Positions 51,930 to 61,119 of a stretch of DNA of 64,000 bases are shown piece after piece; the first letter of the stretch is position 1; every line of letters begins with the position of its first letter. The stretch spans positions 1 to 64,000 of the forward strand of contig JAEUWC010000029.1 in the NCBI GenBank assembly GCA_016786465.1, in the 5' to 3' direction. The DNA is from Bdellovibrionales bacterium. Its GTDB lineage: Bacteria > Bdellovibrionota > UBA1018. The position numbers and the translations under genes were made by a program. The notes below the pieces were generated by a model. The model was not told the DNA's origin, did no database searches, and worked only from the letters and a program-made list of their open reading frames with translations.

Positions 51930-52456
51930 CTGATAAAGCGGCGAGCAGTCGCTTTACGAGCCAACTTTTTGTACTTCGCAGCGAACGCGTTGACCGAGCC
52001 GGCAAGCTCGGGGAAATAGTCTTTCTCGCGAAATTGCACGTCTTCCATCGTCTTTCCGTCCGCAAGCTTGTCCAGATGCTTCTGAATGCGAAGGACTGGC
52101 CCTGCGACGCGATGACTGAGAATCAGTCCCAATAGCGTCAAAAAAATGAGCGCTCCCATCGACGTTCCAAAGAAAATTCGATTCATCTGGTCTTGCTGTT
52201 CAATGAAGAACTGAAAGACATCGTGTTCTGGCGGCAACCCTGCCATCATCGCCAGTTTTTCAAATTTGTAGAAAAAGTAACGAATTCCGGCATAGAACAC
52301 GGAAATCACGACGCCTGCACAGACCCACATCCAGCCGATCATCGACCACTGAAAGCGCGGATTGATCCAGTAGCTGTGACGGCGCTTCGGAGCCTCGGTC
52401 GCAACGACCGGTGCTTCGGGAACCTTTCTCAGCACGGGTTTCATTTGCATGCTCAT
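51926..52456 (-). CDS. HAMP-like membrane protein
   Basis: A 176-residue protein with two membrane segments (about residues 40-60 and 100-120) flanking a periplasmic loop, then a HAMP-like region (HRVAGPVLRIQKHLDKLADG). No kinase or methyl-accepting domain follows. It could be a signal adaptor. I take the ATG at 52456; a longer frame to 52537 would share its start triplet region with dprA on the other strand. Family not known with certainty. Confidence 0.72.
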   Translation of the reverse strand: MSMQMKPVLRKVPEAPVVATEAPKRRHSYWINPRFQWSMIGWMWVCAGVVISVFYAGIRYFFYKFEKLAMMAGLPPEHDVFQFFIEQQDQMNRIFFGTSMGALIFLTLLGLILSHRVAGPVLRIQKHLDKLADGKTMEDVQFREKDYFPELAGSVNAFAAKYKKLARKATARRFIS

Positions 52457-52535
52457 CTCAGATTGCCTATCGGCAGCCTGCGAAAATGAATAAAGTGTTG
52501 GTTTTTTGGCGGGTTCCTTGCTGTTGCCAGGGGCC

Positions 52536-53534
52536 ATGAAGACCTACCACTGGTTGGCCCTGACGGCGCCCCCCGAAGCCCAGATCCTTTTTAAAAGCTG
52601 CACAGAAACCAAGAACCCTGCCCAGCTTTGGGTCCAAGGTTCGGATCAAGCGATTGAACTTTTAGGCCGCATCCCTTTTCAAGGTCTTGCGATAGTCGGC
52701 ACGCGTTTTCCAGAACGCAGATCCCTGAATCACGTTGAAAGCTGCCTTCGCGAACTGTCCCAGCGGGCTAGCCCGGTCGTGATTTCGGGAATGGCTCGAG
52801 GAATCGACACCCATGCGCATTCTTGCGCACTTCGCTTGGGACTACCCACGATTGCGGTCCTAGGGGGATCGATCAACGACCCCTACCCGCGCGAAACCTA
52901 CCCTGTACGAAAGAAAATCCTGGAATCGAATGGCTTGGTGATTTCGGAAACGCCTTTGAATGAAAAGCCGCACCGGGGAAGATTTATCCAGCGCAACCGC
53001 CTGATTGCGGCCTGGTCGCAAGCGGTTTGGGTGGTGCAGGCTCACGGCAAAAGTGGCGCGCTTGGAACTGCTTCGTGGGCAAGGAAGATGGGGCGAGACC
53101 TTTACGTCACGCCGTGCTTTCCAGGAGACCCGACCTTCGCGGGAAATGATTTTCTGTTCAAAAGCCAGGATGGACCTTTTGCTGCAATCGACGGGCAGGT
53201 TTTTGACCGAACCTGGGAAAAAAGCTGGGAAAGGGTCAGCGGCAAAAAATTTTTTTTCGACCCATCCCGGGAACAACTCAGAGCAGAAAAAGAACAGCAG
53301 GATGATTCGAAAATCTTGCTTCAGAAAATTTCTGAAGGCGACGCGTGCATGACTCAGGAAGACCACCAGAAGCCCAAAGCTAGCGGTCCGACCATTGAAA
53401 CTCTTTTGAATTGGGGCATCGAGTCAGGTCTAACGCCCGATCGCATGATTCGCGCGATTCAGTTGCTCTCTGAGCAGCGTCAAATTTTTGAATCCAACGG
53501 ACGCCTCTTGAAAAACCCCGCGCCGTCCGAATAA
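52536..53534 (+). CDS. dprA: DprA-like DNA-protecting protein
   Basis: A 332-residue DprA. The Rossmann-type core carries LAIVGTRFPERRS, ISGMARGIDTHAHSCAL, AVLGGSINDPYPRE and RFIQRNRLIAAWSQAVWVVQAHGKSGALGTA, all family signatures. DprA loads RecA on incoming single-stranded DNA during transformation; many non-competent bacteria also keep it. The start at 52536 fits the family. Directly followed by topA, a common pairing (dprA-topA). Confidence 0.92.
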   Translation: MKTYHWLALTAPPEAQILFKSCTETKNPAQLWVQGSDQAIELLGRIPFQGLAIVGTRFPERRSLNHVESCLRELSQRASPVVISGMARGIDTHAHSCALRLGLPTIAVLGGSINDPYPRETYPVRKKILESNGLVISETPLNEKPHRGRFIQRNRLIAAWSQAVWVVQAHGKSGALGTASWARKMGRDLYVTPCFPGDPTFAGNDFLFKSQDGPFAAIDGQVFDRTWEKSWERVSGKKFFFDPSREQLRAEKEQQDDSKILLQKISEGDACMTQEDHQKPKASGPTIETLLNWGIESGLTPDRMIRAIQLLSEQRQIFESNGRLLKNPAPSE

Positions 53535-53558
53535 ATGGGGAAGGAACCTCTACCTTAT

Positions 53559-55904
53559 ATGGCTAAGAAAGCGCTCGTCATCGTCGAATCCCCCTCGAAA
53601 GCGAAAACGATCCAGAAGTATCTGGGACGTGAGTACGTCGTGAAAGCCAGCGTGGGCCACATCAAGGATCTTCCGAAAAGCAAACTAGGCGTTGATCCAA
53701 AAAAGGGCTTTGAACCGGATTATCAGGTCATCCCGACCAAGGTCAAAGTCATCGAAGAATTAAAGAAGCATTCCAAGCTGGTTCCTGAAATCTTCCTGGC
53801 TCCGGACCCGGACCGCGAAGGAGAAGCCATCGCGTGGCACATCCACGAAGAACTGAAATCCAAGGGCAAGAAGATTCATCGCGTTTTGTTCAACGCCATC
53901 ACCAAGTCCGCGATCTTGGAAGCGATCAAGAATCCTCAGAAATTGGATTCAGATAAGTTTCACGCGCAGCAAGCCCGCCGGATCTTGGATCGCTTGGTGG
54001 GTTACAAGATCAGTCCTTTGCTTTGGGATAAGGTGAAGCGCGGAATTTCCGCCGGACGAGTTCAATCGGTCGCACTTCGTATGATCGTAGATCGCGAACG
54101 CGAAGTGAAAGCGTTTAAGCCCGAAGAATACTGGGATGTGGAAGCGATCTTTTCAAAAGATGGCGTCGATTTCCCGACCCGACTTTTCAAGGTCGACGGC
54201 AAAGACCCGGTCATGGGGAACAAGGGCGAAGTCGACGATCTTCTGAATGCGTTGAAATCGGCCAAGTTCATGGTCGAATCCATCGACAAAAAAGAAAGAT
54301 CACGAAAGGCGCAGCCGCCTTTCATCACCAGCCGCCTGCAGCAAGAAGCCGCCCGAAAGCTTGGATTTAGCGCGAAGAAGACCATGACCTTGGCCCAGAA
54401 ACTTTACGAAGGTGTGGATCTGGGCGACATGGGCACCAACGGTTTGATCACCTACATGCGAACCGATTCGGTGCGAACCGAACCCGGGGCGCTAGAAAAT
54501 CTTAGAACCTACATCGGCAAAGAATACGGCAAAGACTACCTGCCGTCAGAACCCAATCTTTACAAAACCAAAAAATCGGCCCAGGACGCCCACGAAGCGA
54601 TTCGCCCGACCAGCTTGGAATTCACGCCAGAAAAAATTCAGCCCTTCGTCGATAAAGATGAATTTCGTCTGTATCAACTGATTTGGAACCGCTTCATTTC
54701 TTCGCAGATGACCCCAGCCGTTTATGATCAAACGGCCGTCGATGTCGTCGCAAAAGATTCAAAGGGTCGCGTCCAAACCTTCCGGGCCACAGGTTCGGTA
54801 ATCAAGTTTCCGGGATTCACGAAGGTGTACACCGAAAGCGAAGAAGAAGATCAGAAGCGTAAAGGCGAAAAGAAAGAAGACGAAGACCCGGCAGAAACAC
54901 GGGCGCTGAAGCTTCCGAAAATTGCCGAAGGTGATTCCGTCACCCACAAAAGCTTTGATCCTAGCCAACACTTCACGCAACCGCCTCCGCGTTTTTCGGA
55001 CGCTTCGCTGATTAAGGAACTGGAAGAAAAAGGAATCGGACGCCCTTCGACTTACGCGACCATTCTTTCAAACTTGGTTGACCGCGAATACGTTGAAAAA
55101 CGCGAAAACCGTTACTGGCCCAGCGAATTGGGCGTCGTCGTCACGGATCTTTTGGTTCAATCGTTTCCAGACATTCTGAACAATGAATTCACGGCCGACA
55201 TGGAAAACCAGTTGGACGATATCGAAGAAGGAAAAGCCGACTGGAAAAAAACCCTAGGCAAGTTCTGGAAGCCTTTTGAAAAAACTTTGGAAACCGCCAA
55301 AGAGCAAATGAAGAACGTGAAGCGCCAAGAGGTGCCCACGGACGTCAAATGCGAAAAATGCAGTCACATGATGGTCATTAAGTGGGGAAAACTGGGATCA
55401 TTCCTGGCCTGCTCGAACTATCCTGAATGCAAAAACACTCAGGACTTCAAAAAAGACGACCAAGGCAAGATTTACATCGTGCCCAAGCAGTTCACCGACA
55501 AGAAGTGCGAAAAGTGCGCAAACCCCATGGTGGTCAAGACCGGAAAGTTTGGAACCTTCTTGGCCTGTAGCGACTACCCGAACTGTAAATTCACCGCCGC
55601 AATTTCAATCGGCGTGAAGTGTCCCGTTTGCAAAGACGGCGACATCGTCCAAAAACAGTCTCGCTATGGTCGCGTTTTCTACAGCTGCGGAACTTGGCCC
55701 AAGTGCAATTATGCCCTTTGGGACAAACCCGTTCAGAAGGAATGCCCGGACTGCAAGTGGCCGATTGTCACGGACAAGACCACCAAGCGCATGGGACATT
55801 TCTACAAGTGCCCGCAAAAAGAATGCGGCTGGACCGAACTGATTGAAGACAAGCCGACCGAAGGCACGCAACCGGGTCAGGCCCCCAGTGAAGGGGTTGC
55901 GTGA
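53559..55904 (+). CDS. topA: DNA topoisomerase I
   Basis: A 781-residue type IA topoisomerase. The TOPRIM domain starts at ALVIVESPSKAKTIQ, DPDREGEAIAWH is the metal-binding motif, and GLITYMRTDSVR contains the catalytic tyrosine. The C-terminus has four zinc-ribbon-type repeats (CEKC...C...C patterns). It relaxes negative supercoils. I use the ATG at 53559, since the family starts with AKKALVIVESP; an ATG at 53535 is possible. The stop overlaps the tatA ATG. Confidence 0.95.
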   Translation: MAKKALVIVESPSKAKTIQKYLGREYVVKASVGHIKDLPKSKLGVDPKKGFEPDYQVIPTKVKVIEELKKHSKLVPEIFLAPDPDREGEAIAWHIHEELKSKGKKIHRVLFNAITKSAILEAIKNPQKLDSDKFHAQQARRILDRLVGYKISPLLWDKVKRGISAGRVQSVALRMIVDREREVKAFKPEEYWDVEAIFSKDGVDFPTRLFKVDGKDPVMGNKGEVDDLLNALKSAKFMVESIDKKERSRKAQPPFITSRLQQEAARKLGFSAKKTMTLAQKLYEGVDLGDMGTNGLITYMRTDSVRTEPGALENLRTYIGKEYGKDYLPSEPNLYKTKKSAQDAHEAIRPTSLEFTPEKIQPFVDKDEFRLYQLIWNRFISSQMTPAVYDQTAVDVVAKDSKGRVQTFRATGSVIKFPGFTKVYTESEEEDQKRKGEKKEDEDPAETRALKLPKIAEGDSVTHKSFDPSQHFTQPPPRFSDASLIKELEEKGIGRPSTYATILSNLVDREYVEKRENRYWPSELGVVVTDLLVQSFPDILNNEFTADMENQLDDIEEGKADWKKTLGKFWKPFEKTLETAKEQMKNVKRQEVPTDVKCEKCSHMMVIKWGKLGSFLACSNYPECKNTQDFKKDDQGKIYIVPKQFTDKKCEKCANPMVVKTGKFGTFLACSDYPNCKFTAAISIGVKCPVCKDGDIVQKQSRYGRVFYSCGTWPKCNYALWDKPVQKECPDCKWPIVTDKTTKRMGHFYKCPQKECGWTELIEDKPTEGTQPGQAPSEGVA

Positions 55905-56077
55905 TGTTTGGCCTAAGCGTCGGTCATCTTTTGATCGTGCTGGTCGTGGTTCTTTTGTTTGGTTCCAAGCGCCTTCCCGAACTGGGTTCGTCGATGGGCA
56001 AATTCCTGCACGGCTTTAAGAAAGGCCTGGGCAAGTCGGGCGACGAAATCGATCAGGACGAAAAAAAGAAGGATTAG
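55904..56077 (+). CDS. tatA: TatA-type twin-arginine translocase subunit
   Basis: A 57-residue protein, MFGLSVGHLLIVLVVVLLFGSKRLPELGSS..., with one membrane helix, the FGSKRLPELG hinge and an amphipathic helix (MGKFLHGFKKGLG), followed by a charged tail. This is a typical TatA. Its ATG overlaps the topA stop (TGATG). TatB/TatC are not in the window. Its end overlaps the convergent hipA by four bases. Confidence 0.93.
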   Translation: MFGLSVGHLLIVLVVVLLFGSKRLPELGSSMGKFLHGFKKGLGKSGDEIDQDEKKKD

Positions 56078-57402
56078 AACCTTACTCGTTCAAGGACCTC
56101 GAGATTTGCCTGAGCCTGGTCCCTGAAGTCCTGAGAAATGCGCGAATCTTTAGCAACCGCGTCCCAGTATGTCTTTGCGATTGGAAGAGCCTTTCGCCAC
56201 TCCTCGATTGAGTTCGGGTGAGGTGGAGGGACCTCGAATCTTCGTTCGACAATCTGTCCATTCACTGGTGCGTAGAGCATTGGCAACATGTCGTAAACGG
56301 GAGCGAGAGTGGCCCGCTCTGACCTATGATCGAAGAAAAAAGAAAGGTTGCCGAAGTGGCGATCTGAGTTCGCGATCATCCCTCCAAAGCAGTCCAAAAA
56401 ACGTATTGTTGCCGCATCCTCTTTCGAAATCGCCTTTCTACCGAGCAACCTAGTCGAAGCGTTGGTCCAATTGTCCTTAAACCCAAACCATTCACTGTCC
56501 AACGCGTCGAGCGAAATGACCTCTAGTCTGCCCTTACCTCCGACTCGATCAAAGCGAACAATCTCTAGAAAGGTTCGGTCTTCCACTTGTGAAACTTGGT
56601 TGCGGCTTGTAGATGTCCCGCTTCTTTTCAAAATATTGAGCGCTATCGCCTCGGCGACGAGCAGGTCAGCCCACCGCCTACCAACGGGCTCGGTCATGAG
56701 CGGAGAGAATTTGATCAATGAACGATGAGTTCCGCTTTCGTCGGCATAATTCGCAGTGAACTTGGGTTGCTCGCCTGCGGCAGAAGAGCCGCCGGGCGAA
56801 CCTTTTAGGGCTTGGTTTAACGACTCGCCCAAAAATGTGAGCTTTTCGCTTTCTGAAAAGCAGGGGTCGTGATCGATCTGCAGCCAACGAAAATACCGCT
56901 GAAGAGACCCCTCCCCCAGAATCCAGTTCCCAGGACTGTCTTCGCCCCGCATGGCCATAGCCAACATTGAATGATCCTCATTCCAATCCGTTAGGCGCGA
57001 AGGAAGAAGGAGCTCTTTGTTTCTTTCGGCAAAGGACCTGCCCAAAAACCCCTGAGGGCGCATGTCGGCCAAAAAATAGGGAATACCTGGAAAGATTTTA
57101 TAGGGAGCGTCTTTCGGAAGGAAAACGTACCCCCTGGGTTCGCACGCCAAAAGCTCACCTGCAGGATTACAGTCCCCTTTCTCTGAGATCTGAAAAAGAG
57201 GAATTCGGCTCCCCAAACCATTCAATTTTCTCGGAACCACGTAAGTGGTTCCTCTCCCGCTCCCAATTGCCTCAACACTTCCCTTGAGGCGCGCAAAAGT
57301 ATTGGAAAAGGTTGATTGGCTAATACCTAATTCCGCACAGACCGCTTTTGCGCTACTTGGACCCATTCGCTTCAAGGTGTGCGTTAACTTGGCCTCATCC
57401 AT
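56074..57402 (-). CDS. HipA-like kinase with fused winged-helix head
   Basis: A 442-residue HipA-like serine/threonine kinase. Residues 1-60 form a winged-helix DNA-binding region (AELGISQSTFSNTFARL as the recognition part); the kinase part has the glycine-rich loop near 205-213 (SSAAGEQPKF), the ATP lysine in SLIKFSP (K231), the catalytic NSDRHFGN at 345-352 and the metal Asp at 371. HipA in E. coli phosphorylates GltX and is silenced by the separate repressor HipB. Here no separate hipB is adjacent, and the DNA-binding part is built in. Its promoter region is very AT-rich with repeats. Confidence 0.88.
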   Translation of the reverse strand: MDEAKLTHTLKRMGPSSAKAVCAELGISQSTFSNTFARLKGSVEAIGSGRGTTYVVPRKLNGLGSRIPLFQISEKGDCNPAGELLACEPRGYVFLPKDAPYKIFPGIPYFLADMRPQGFLGRSFAERNKELLLPSRLTDWNEDHSMLAMAMRGEDSPGNWILGEGSLQRYFRWLQIDHDPCFSESEKLTFLGESLNQALKGSPGGSSAAGEQPKFTANYADESGTHRSLIKFSPLMTEPVGRRWADLLVAEAIALNILKRSGTSTSRNQVSQVEDRTFLEIVRFDRVGGKGRLEVISLDALDSEWFGFKDNWTNASTRLLGRKAISKEDAATIRFLDCFGGMIANSDRHFGNLSFFFDHRSERATLAPVYDMLPMLYAPVNGQIVERRFEVPPPHPNSIEEWRKALPIAKTYWDAVAKDSRISQDFRDQAQANLEVLERVRF

Positions 57403-57426
57403 GACTTATCCTAGCACTAGAAAATA

Positions 57427-57514
57427 AATAGATAAATGAATAGATAAAAACTATCTATTACCTAATAATTACAATAAAGTATAATCAAATATAGTAAATA
57501 AATTAATAGGTAAT
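57427..57514 (-). promoter_or_regulatory. AT-rich repeat array upstream of the HipA-like gene
   Basis: The spacer is almost entirely A/T. It has two direct copies of AATAGATAAA (57427-57436 and 57439-57448), a perfect 7-bp inverted repeat ATAGATA / TATCTAT (57440-57458), and a 14-bp inverted pair ATTACCTAATAATT / AATTAATAGGTAAT with one mismatch (57457-57470 and 57501-57514). This is likely an operator for the winged helix of the adjacent kinase or for a host factor; seen as structure, inferred as function. Confidence 0.5.
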
Positions 57515-57587
57515 TTAATATATAAATGAATAAATTACCACTTTCATGGCCTCTTTAGGCGGGATGGATTTTTTCCGATAAAACAGG

Positions 57588-58682
57588 GTGCGTCGTAAAC
57601 CATTCAAAGGCTTCTTTCACCCAAAACCGATCGACCAAAAAGCTTACCGAAAAGCCTTTTTGAAGAACATGGCCATCCAACTGGCTTTCTGGGCGGTCGC
57701 TTTGCCGGTGCACCTATACGGTCTATCCTCTCATCAAGATAGTTGGGTGATTGCTGCTGCAGTCATCGCCGGACTAGGCATGGGGGCTGGTTTGGGTTTC
57801 CATTTTAAAAGCGGGGGCGTGCCCTACCAACGATTCCGAACGTTGACCGCTGGATCGGCTTGGTCAGTCTCTGCATACATGACCGCCCTTCTGTTCCAAC
57901 CGCTCCTTTACTGCGCGACGATGGTTTTCCTGTATTTTTCCCCGGCGAAAAAAATCTCGAAAATTCGGTCCGGGCATTTCTGGCTTTCGGCAAGTATCGC
58001 TTCTGCGCTTGCCTTGGGTTCGGTTGTGACATCCATTCAGTTTGTCCTGGGTGAAGGTCAGAAGCCCTTTCCAGAATACGTAAATCGCATAGTCTTCACA
58101 GGGGCTTTCAGTCAGTACTACATGATCATCGCAAAAGACGTCGTCGGGTTTTCAAGCTTTGCCAGGGAGTTTGTAGCATCGAAGCCCAATCTAGTCGCCC
58201 CGCACTTCCCTGAGGACAAAGTGAGTTCGAGGATTATTGCAAAACAGACGTCAAATTCGGCAACTCAGATTGTCTTGGGAACAGCTTGGGTGGTCCGGCA
58301 CCACAACCAACACCGATATCGAATACCGGCCGACATCCAAGGCAAAGCAAGAGATCGGAAACGAATTGCGCGCGCGACTCTCCTGACTGAAGACCTGATA
58401 GAGTATACTGAAAAGCAGAGTTTTTACCGCCCGGCTTGGACAGAAACCAACCCGGTTTTCATTTTCACGCCAACGGGGTTTGCCGAGTGGGCCGCAACTA
58501 TCAGTGGCGAAAAAGAAGCCCTCGCTGTCTGGAGGTCCAGTTTTCACAAGGTACTCAAAAGCGCCATCCAAAACCTAAAAACGAGATCTCCAAAGAGCGA
58601 ACAGAAAAAAGTTGCAGACCTAGAAGGACGATTCGATCAATTGGTTAAGCGGGGCGTCCTCCGGGATCCCGCGACAGAGTAA
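57588..58682 (+). CDS. Unknown membrane protein beside the HipA-like gene
   Basis: A 364-residue protein not recognised. Four to five hydrophobic segments lie in residues 25-165; a polar C-terminal half (about 180-364) contains a region with RHHNQHRYR and a final coiled-coil-like KSEQKKVADLEGRFDQL. The start codon is GTG at 57588; an ATG at 57669 is an alternative. It is transcribed away from the HipA-like gene across the AT-rich spacer, so the two may be one accessory unit. No homologue family can be named. Confidence 0.65.
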   Translation: MRRKPFKGFFHPKPIDQKAYRKAFLKNMAIQLAFWAVALPVHLYGLSSHQDSWVIAAAVIAGLGMGAGLGFHFKSGGVPYQRFRTLTAGSAWSVSAYMTALLFQPLLYCATMVFLYFSPAKKISKIRSGHFWLSASIASALALGSVVTSIQFVLGEGQKPFPEYVNRIVFTGAFSQYYMIIAKDVVGFSSFAREFVASKPNLVAPHFPEDKVSSRIIAKQTSNSATQIVLGTAWVVRHHNQHRYRIPADIQGKARDRKRIARATLLTEDLIEYTEKQSFYRPAWTETNPVFIFTPTGFAEWAATISGEKEALAVWRSSFHKVLKSAIQNLKTRSPKSEQKKVADLEGRFDQLVKRGVLRDPATE

Positions 58683-58699
58683 CGGGAAGGAAGTCCTCG

Positions 58700-59980
58700 T
58701 TACGTCTTTCCAGACAAAGCCCAAGCGCCCAGGCCTTCCACAATTGACGTGAAATGGCGGTATTCTTCGATCTTCGCTTCACCGAATCTTTTGACCAGTT
58801 CATCGCGAAGCACTTTCACGCGCGCGGTTCCACCCGTGCAGCAGACGCGATCGATCCCTGAATAGTCCAATCCCGCTTCAGTTAGCGTCGAATCTAATGC
58901 TTTCAGAATCTTGGAAAACGACGCGTCCGTGTACTGAATGAACTGGGCGCGGTCGATGGGTTCTTTGAAGGTAACCCCCGGGTAGCTGAAATCGACGGCC
59001 GAAGTTTCAGACGCCGAAAGGCCTCGTTTGCAGCCTTCAATCGCTTCAAAAACAGGGAAACCCAGTTGGTCAGAAATCAAGGTTTCCAACTGCTCCATCA
59101 CCCGGTGGTCATCTTTTCCCAGGGAAGCTTTCTTTACCCGGTCCAAAAAATCCGCGTTGTCGCGCCTGGAAAGCAGCGGAATATGTGCCGTCGAGCAAAG
59201 GTTTTCCATCAATAGCCTTGGCATGGTCAGAACGTTGGATCCAAATGGAACCTGATACTGAACTTGCGCGCCAAACTGCCTGGAAACGCGGTGGCGCATG
59301 ATTTCTCCATCCAGCGCGTCGCCTGCCACGGGAACGCCCCCGATGGCTAGAACATCGTCGGGGCGAAAATCGCGCGCACCCATCTTCATGACCGTGTAGT
59401 CGGAAGTCCCGCCGCCAAAGTCGGCGACCAAGACCGTTTCTTCGCGCTGATGACCGCGGTCATTGCGATAACGAAAAGCCGCGGCCACGGGTTCGGGCAA
59501 GAATTCAACTTTTTCAAATCCGGCGATCTTTGCTGCGCGTTCAAGCCGGGCCTGTGCCAGCTGATCCAGTTCCGGGTCTTCCGAAAAAAGTGCGGGACGC
59601 CCCAGAATCGCGGCGCGAACGTCTTCACCCGTTAACTTCAACGTGCGACGCCGAAGTTCGCCCAGGAAACTGGCGACCATTTCTTCAAGCTGAATTTTTT
59701 TTGACCCAATCTGCGTGCCGCCAAAAGTTCGTTGTGGCAAAAAGCGCTTGATCGATCGCAGCAGGCGACCTTCGACACCACCTGAAAGTTCATCTTCTAA
59801 AAATTGCTTCACAGCCCGTGCGCCATAAAAAGTTTCCTTTGGCGTCATATAAAGCACCGAACGAAAGACAACCGGGTCGGTTGCTTCGTGGTCCAGCGCC
59901 AAGGGCGGACTGACTTTCTTTCCGTCGACTAAACACACCAAGGAATTCGAAGTCCCAAAATCGATCGCAAGCTTTTTCAC
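58700..59980 (-). CDS. Hsp70-like ATPase (YegD-type, no substrate domain)
   Basis: A 426-residue actin/Hsp70-fold protein: DFGTSNSLVCL (phosphate 1), VADFGGGTSDYTV (phosphate 2) and VCCTGGTARVKVL (adenosine motif). The C-terminal substrate-binding domain of DnaK is absent, as in YegD. Its function in E. coli is unclear. Here it is the last gene of a five-gene overlapping operon and shares four bases with the ureohydrolase stop. Confidence 0.88.
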   Translation of the reverse strand: MKKLAIDFGTSNSLVCLVDGKKVSPPLALDHEATDPVVFRSVLYMTPKETFYGARAVKQFLEDELSGGVEGRLLRSIKRFLPQRTFGGTQIGSKKIQLEEMVASFLGELRRRTLKLTGEDVRAAILGRPALFSEDPELDQLAQARLERAAKIAGFEKVEFLPEPVAAAFRYRNDRGHQREETVLVADFGGGTSDYTVMKMGARDFRPDDVLAIGGVPVAGDALDGEIMRHRVSRQFGAQVQYQVPFGSNVLTMPRLLMENLCSTAHIPLLSRRDNADFLDRVKKASLGKDDHRVMEQLETLISDQLGFPVFEAIEGCKRGLSASETSAVDFSYPGVTFKEPIDRAQFIQYTDASFSKILKALDSTLTEAGLDYSGIDRVCCTGGTARVKVLRDELVKRFGEAKIEEYRHFTSIVEGLGAWALSGKT

Positions 59981-61119
59981 GGGACATCCCCCAGCATCGA
60001 TCGAATCGAAGAAACCAGATAGGACGCTGATACTTTTCCGGTCTGAACTCGTGAAGAATCATCGGGACCTAGCGCGGGGGCGACTTCACAAAGATCGGCG
60101 CCCACCAGCTGAAACTGCTTTCCCAGTTCGCGAATCAGGTGGATGACCTGCTTGGGCATCAATCCACCAGCGGCAGGTGTCCCCGTCGCAGACGCGTAAG
60201 TCGCATCCGTGCCGTCGATGTCGTTGCTTAGAAAAACGTTTCGGCTTCCGGTTGCCCGGATCTTTTCGCAAATCAGCTTCGCTAGACTTTCAGGGGAAAG
60301 CTTTTCGCACTGGTCCCCCCAAATCTGAACCACACCCTTGGTCTTTTCCCAGTGCCCACGGTCGTTACCACTTTGGCGGATCCCCACCTGAATCAAATGT
60401 GCCGGCGTTTTCAACATCCGGGCTGCATGGGATGACCACGATCCAAAGCAAACATCGATTCCCAGACGCGAATCCAAAAGATCCGTGTGCGCATCCAATT
60501 GAATGATCGCAAGGTCAGGGTACCTTTCGGTCAAAACCTGGGTTGTGGGCCAAGCGACACTGTGATCGCCCCCCAAGACCAGGACCTTGCACCTAGGTGC
60601 GCGGGCGTACAGTGTTTCCAAAACGGTTTTTTGAACACTTAACGGAGAAACAGGAAGCCCGCGCGCGGAACTGGAATCGCCGTACATACCGGATCGGCAC
60701 TTTTCGATCTGTTCGCTTGAAAGCATTTCATCCAAAAGAAGCTGAGGGTGACAGTACACATCGCCTGCGTCCACCACCAGGCCCTGCTTCCAAAGTTCCT
60801 GAAACTTGGGATGCTCGGCCAATCTTTCGCGCAAGAACCGAGGGCCCAGTGCAGCCCCGCGACGAATCCCGCCGCCCGTATCCGACGGAACGCCCAAGAT
60901 CACGACGCCTTCAAAGTCCTGGCGAATTTTCAAAAGTTCGATCAACCAGATCTTTTTCACCCAGTCGCGATCCGCGCGATGGGCCTGGTCTTCGTGGATG
61001 GCGGCATAGTACCGACGCTGAGTGATCAAATCGGCACCCACGCCTGCAGAAAACGCCGGGATCCCGGATCCTGGCGCGCGGATCAGCAACTGCAGCTGCA
61101 AATCAGAAAGGGAATCCAC
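59977..61119 (-). CDS. Ureohydrolase (arginase/agmatinase/formimidoylglutamase family)
   Basis: A 380-residue enzyme. All metal-ligand motifs are intact: GGDHS, LDAHTDLLD and SNDIDGTD followed by the TGTPAAGG loop. The family hydrolyses the guanidino or formimino group of arginine, agmatine or similar compounds; which one cannot be told. An N-terminal segment of about 70 residues precedes the core. It overlaps the upstream response-regulator stop by one base and the Hsp70-like start by four. Confidence 0.87.
   Translation of the reverse strand: MDSLSDLQLQLLIRAPGSGIPAFSAGVGADLITQRRYYAAIHEDQAHRADRDWVKKIWLIELLKIRQDFEGVVILGVPSDTGGGIRRGAALGPRFLRERLAEHPKFQELWKQGLVVDAGDVYCHPQLLLDEMLSSEQIEKCRSGMYGDSSSARGLPVSPLSVQKTVLETLYARAPRCKVLVLGGDHSVAWPTTQVLTERYPDLAIIQLDAHTDLLDSRLGIDVCFGSWSSHAARMLKTPAHLIQVGIRQSGNDRGHWEKTKGVVQIWGDQCEKLSPESLAKLICEKIRATGSRNVFLSNDIDGTDATYASATGTPAAGGLMPKQVIHLIRELGKQFQLVGADLCEVAPALGPDDSSRVQTGKVSASYLVSSIRSMLGDVP

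Noticed and set aside
52457-52537. Longer N-terminus of the HAMP-like protein
   Set aside because: It would start on the same bases as dprA on the opposite strand and adds 27 polar residues of no known pattern; the ATG at 52456 is more likely.
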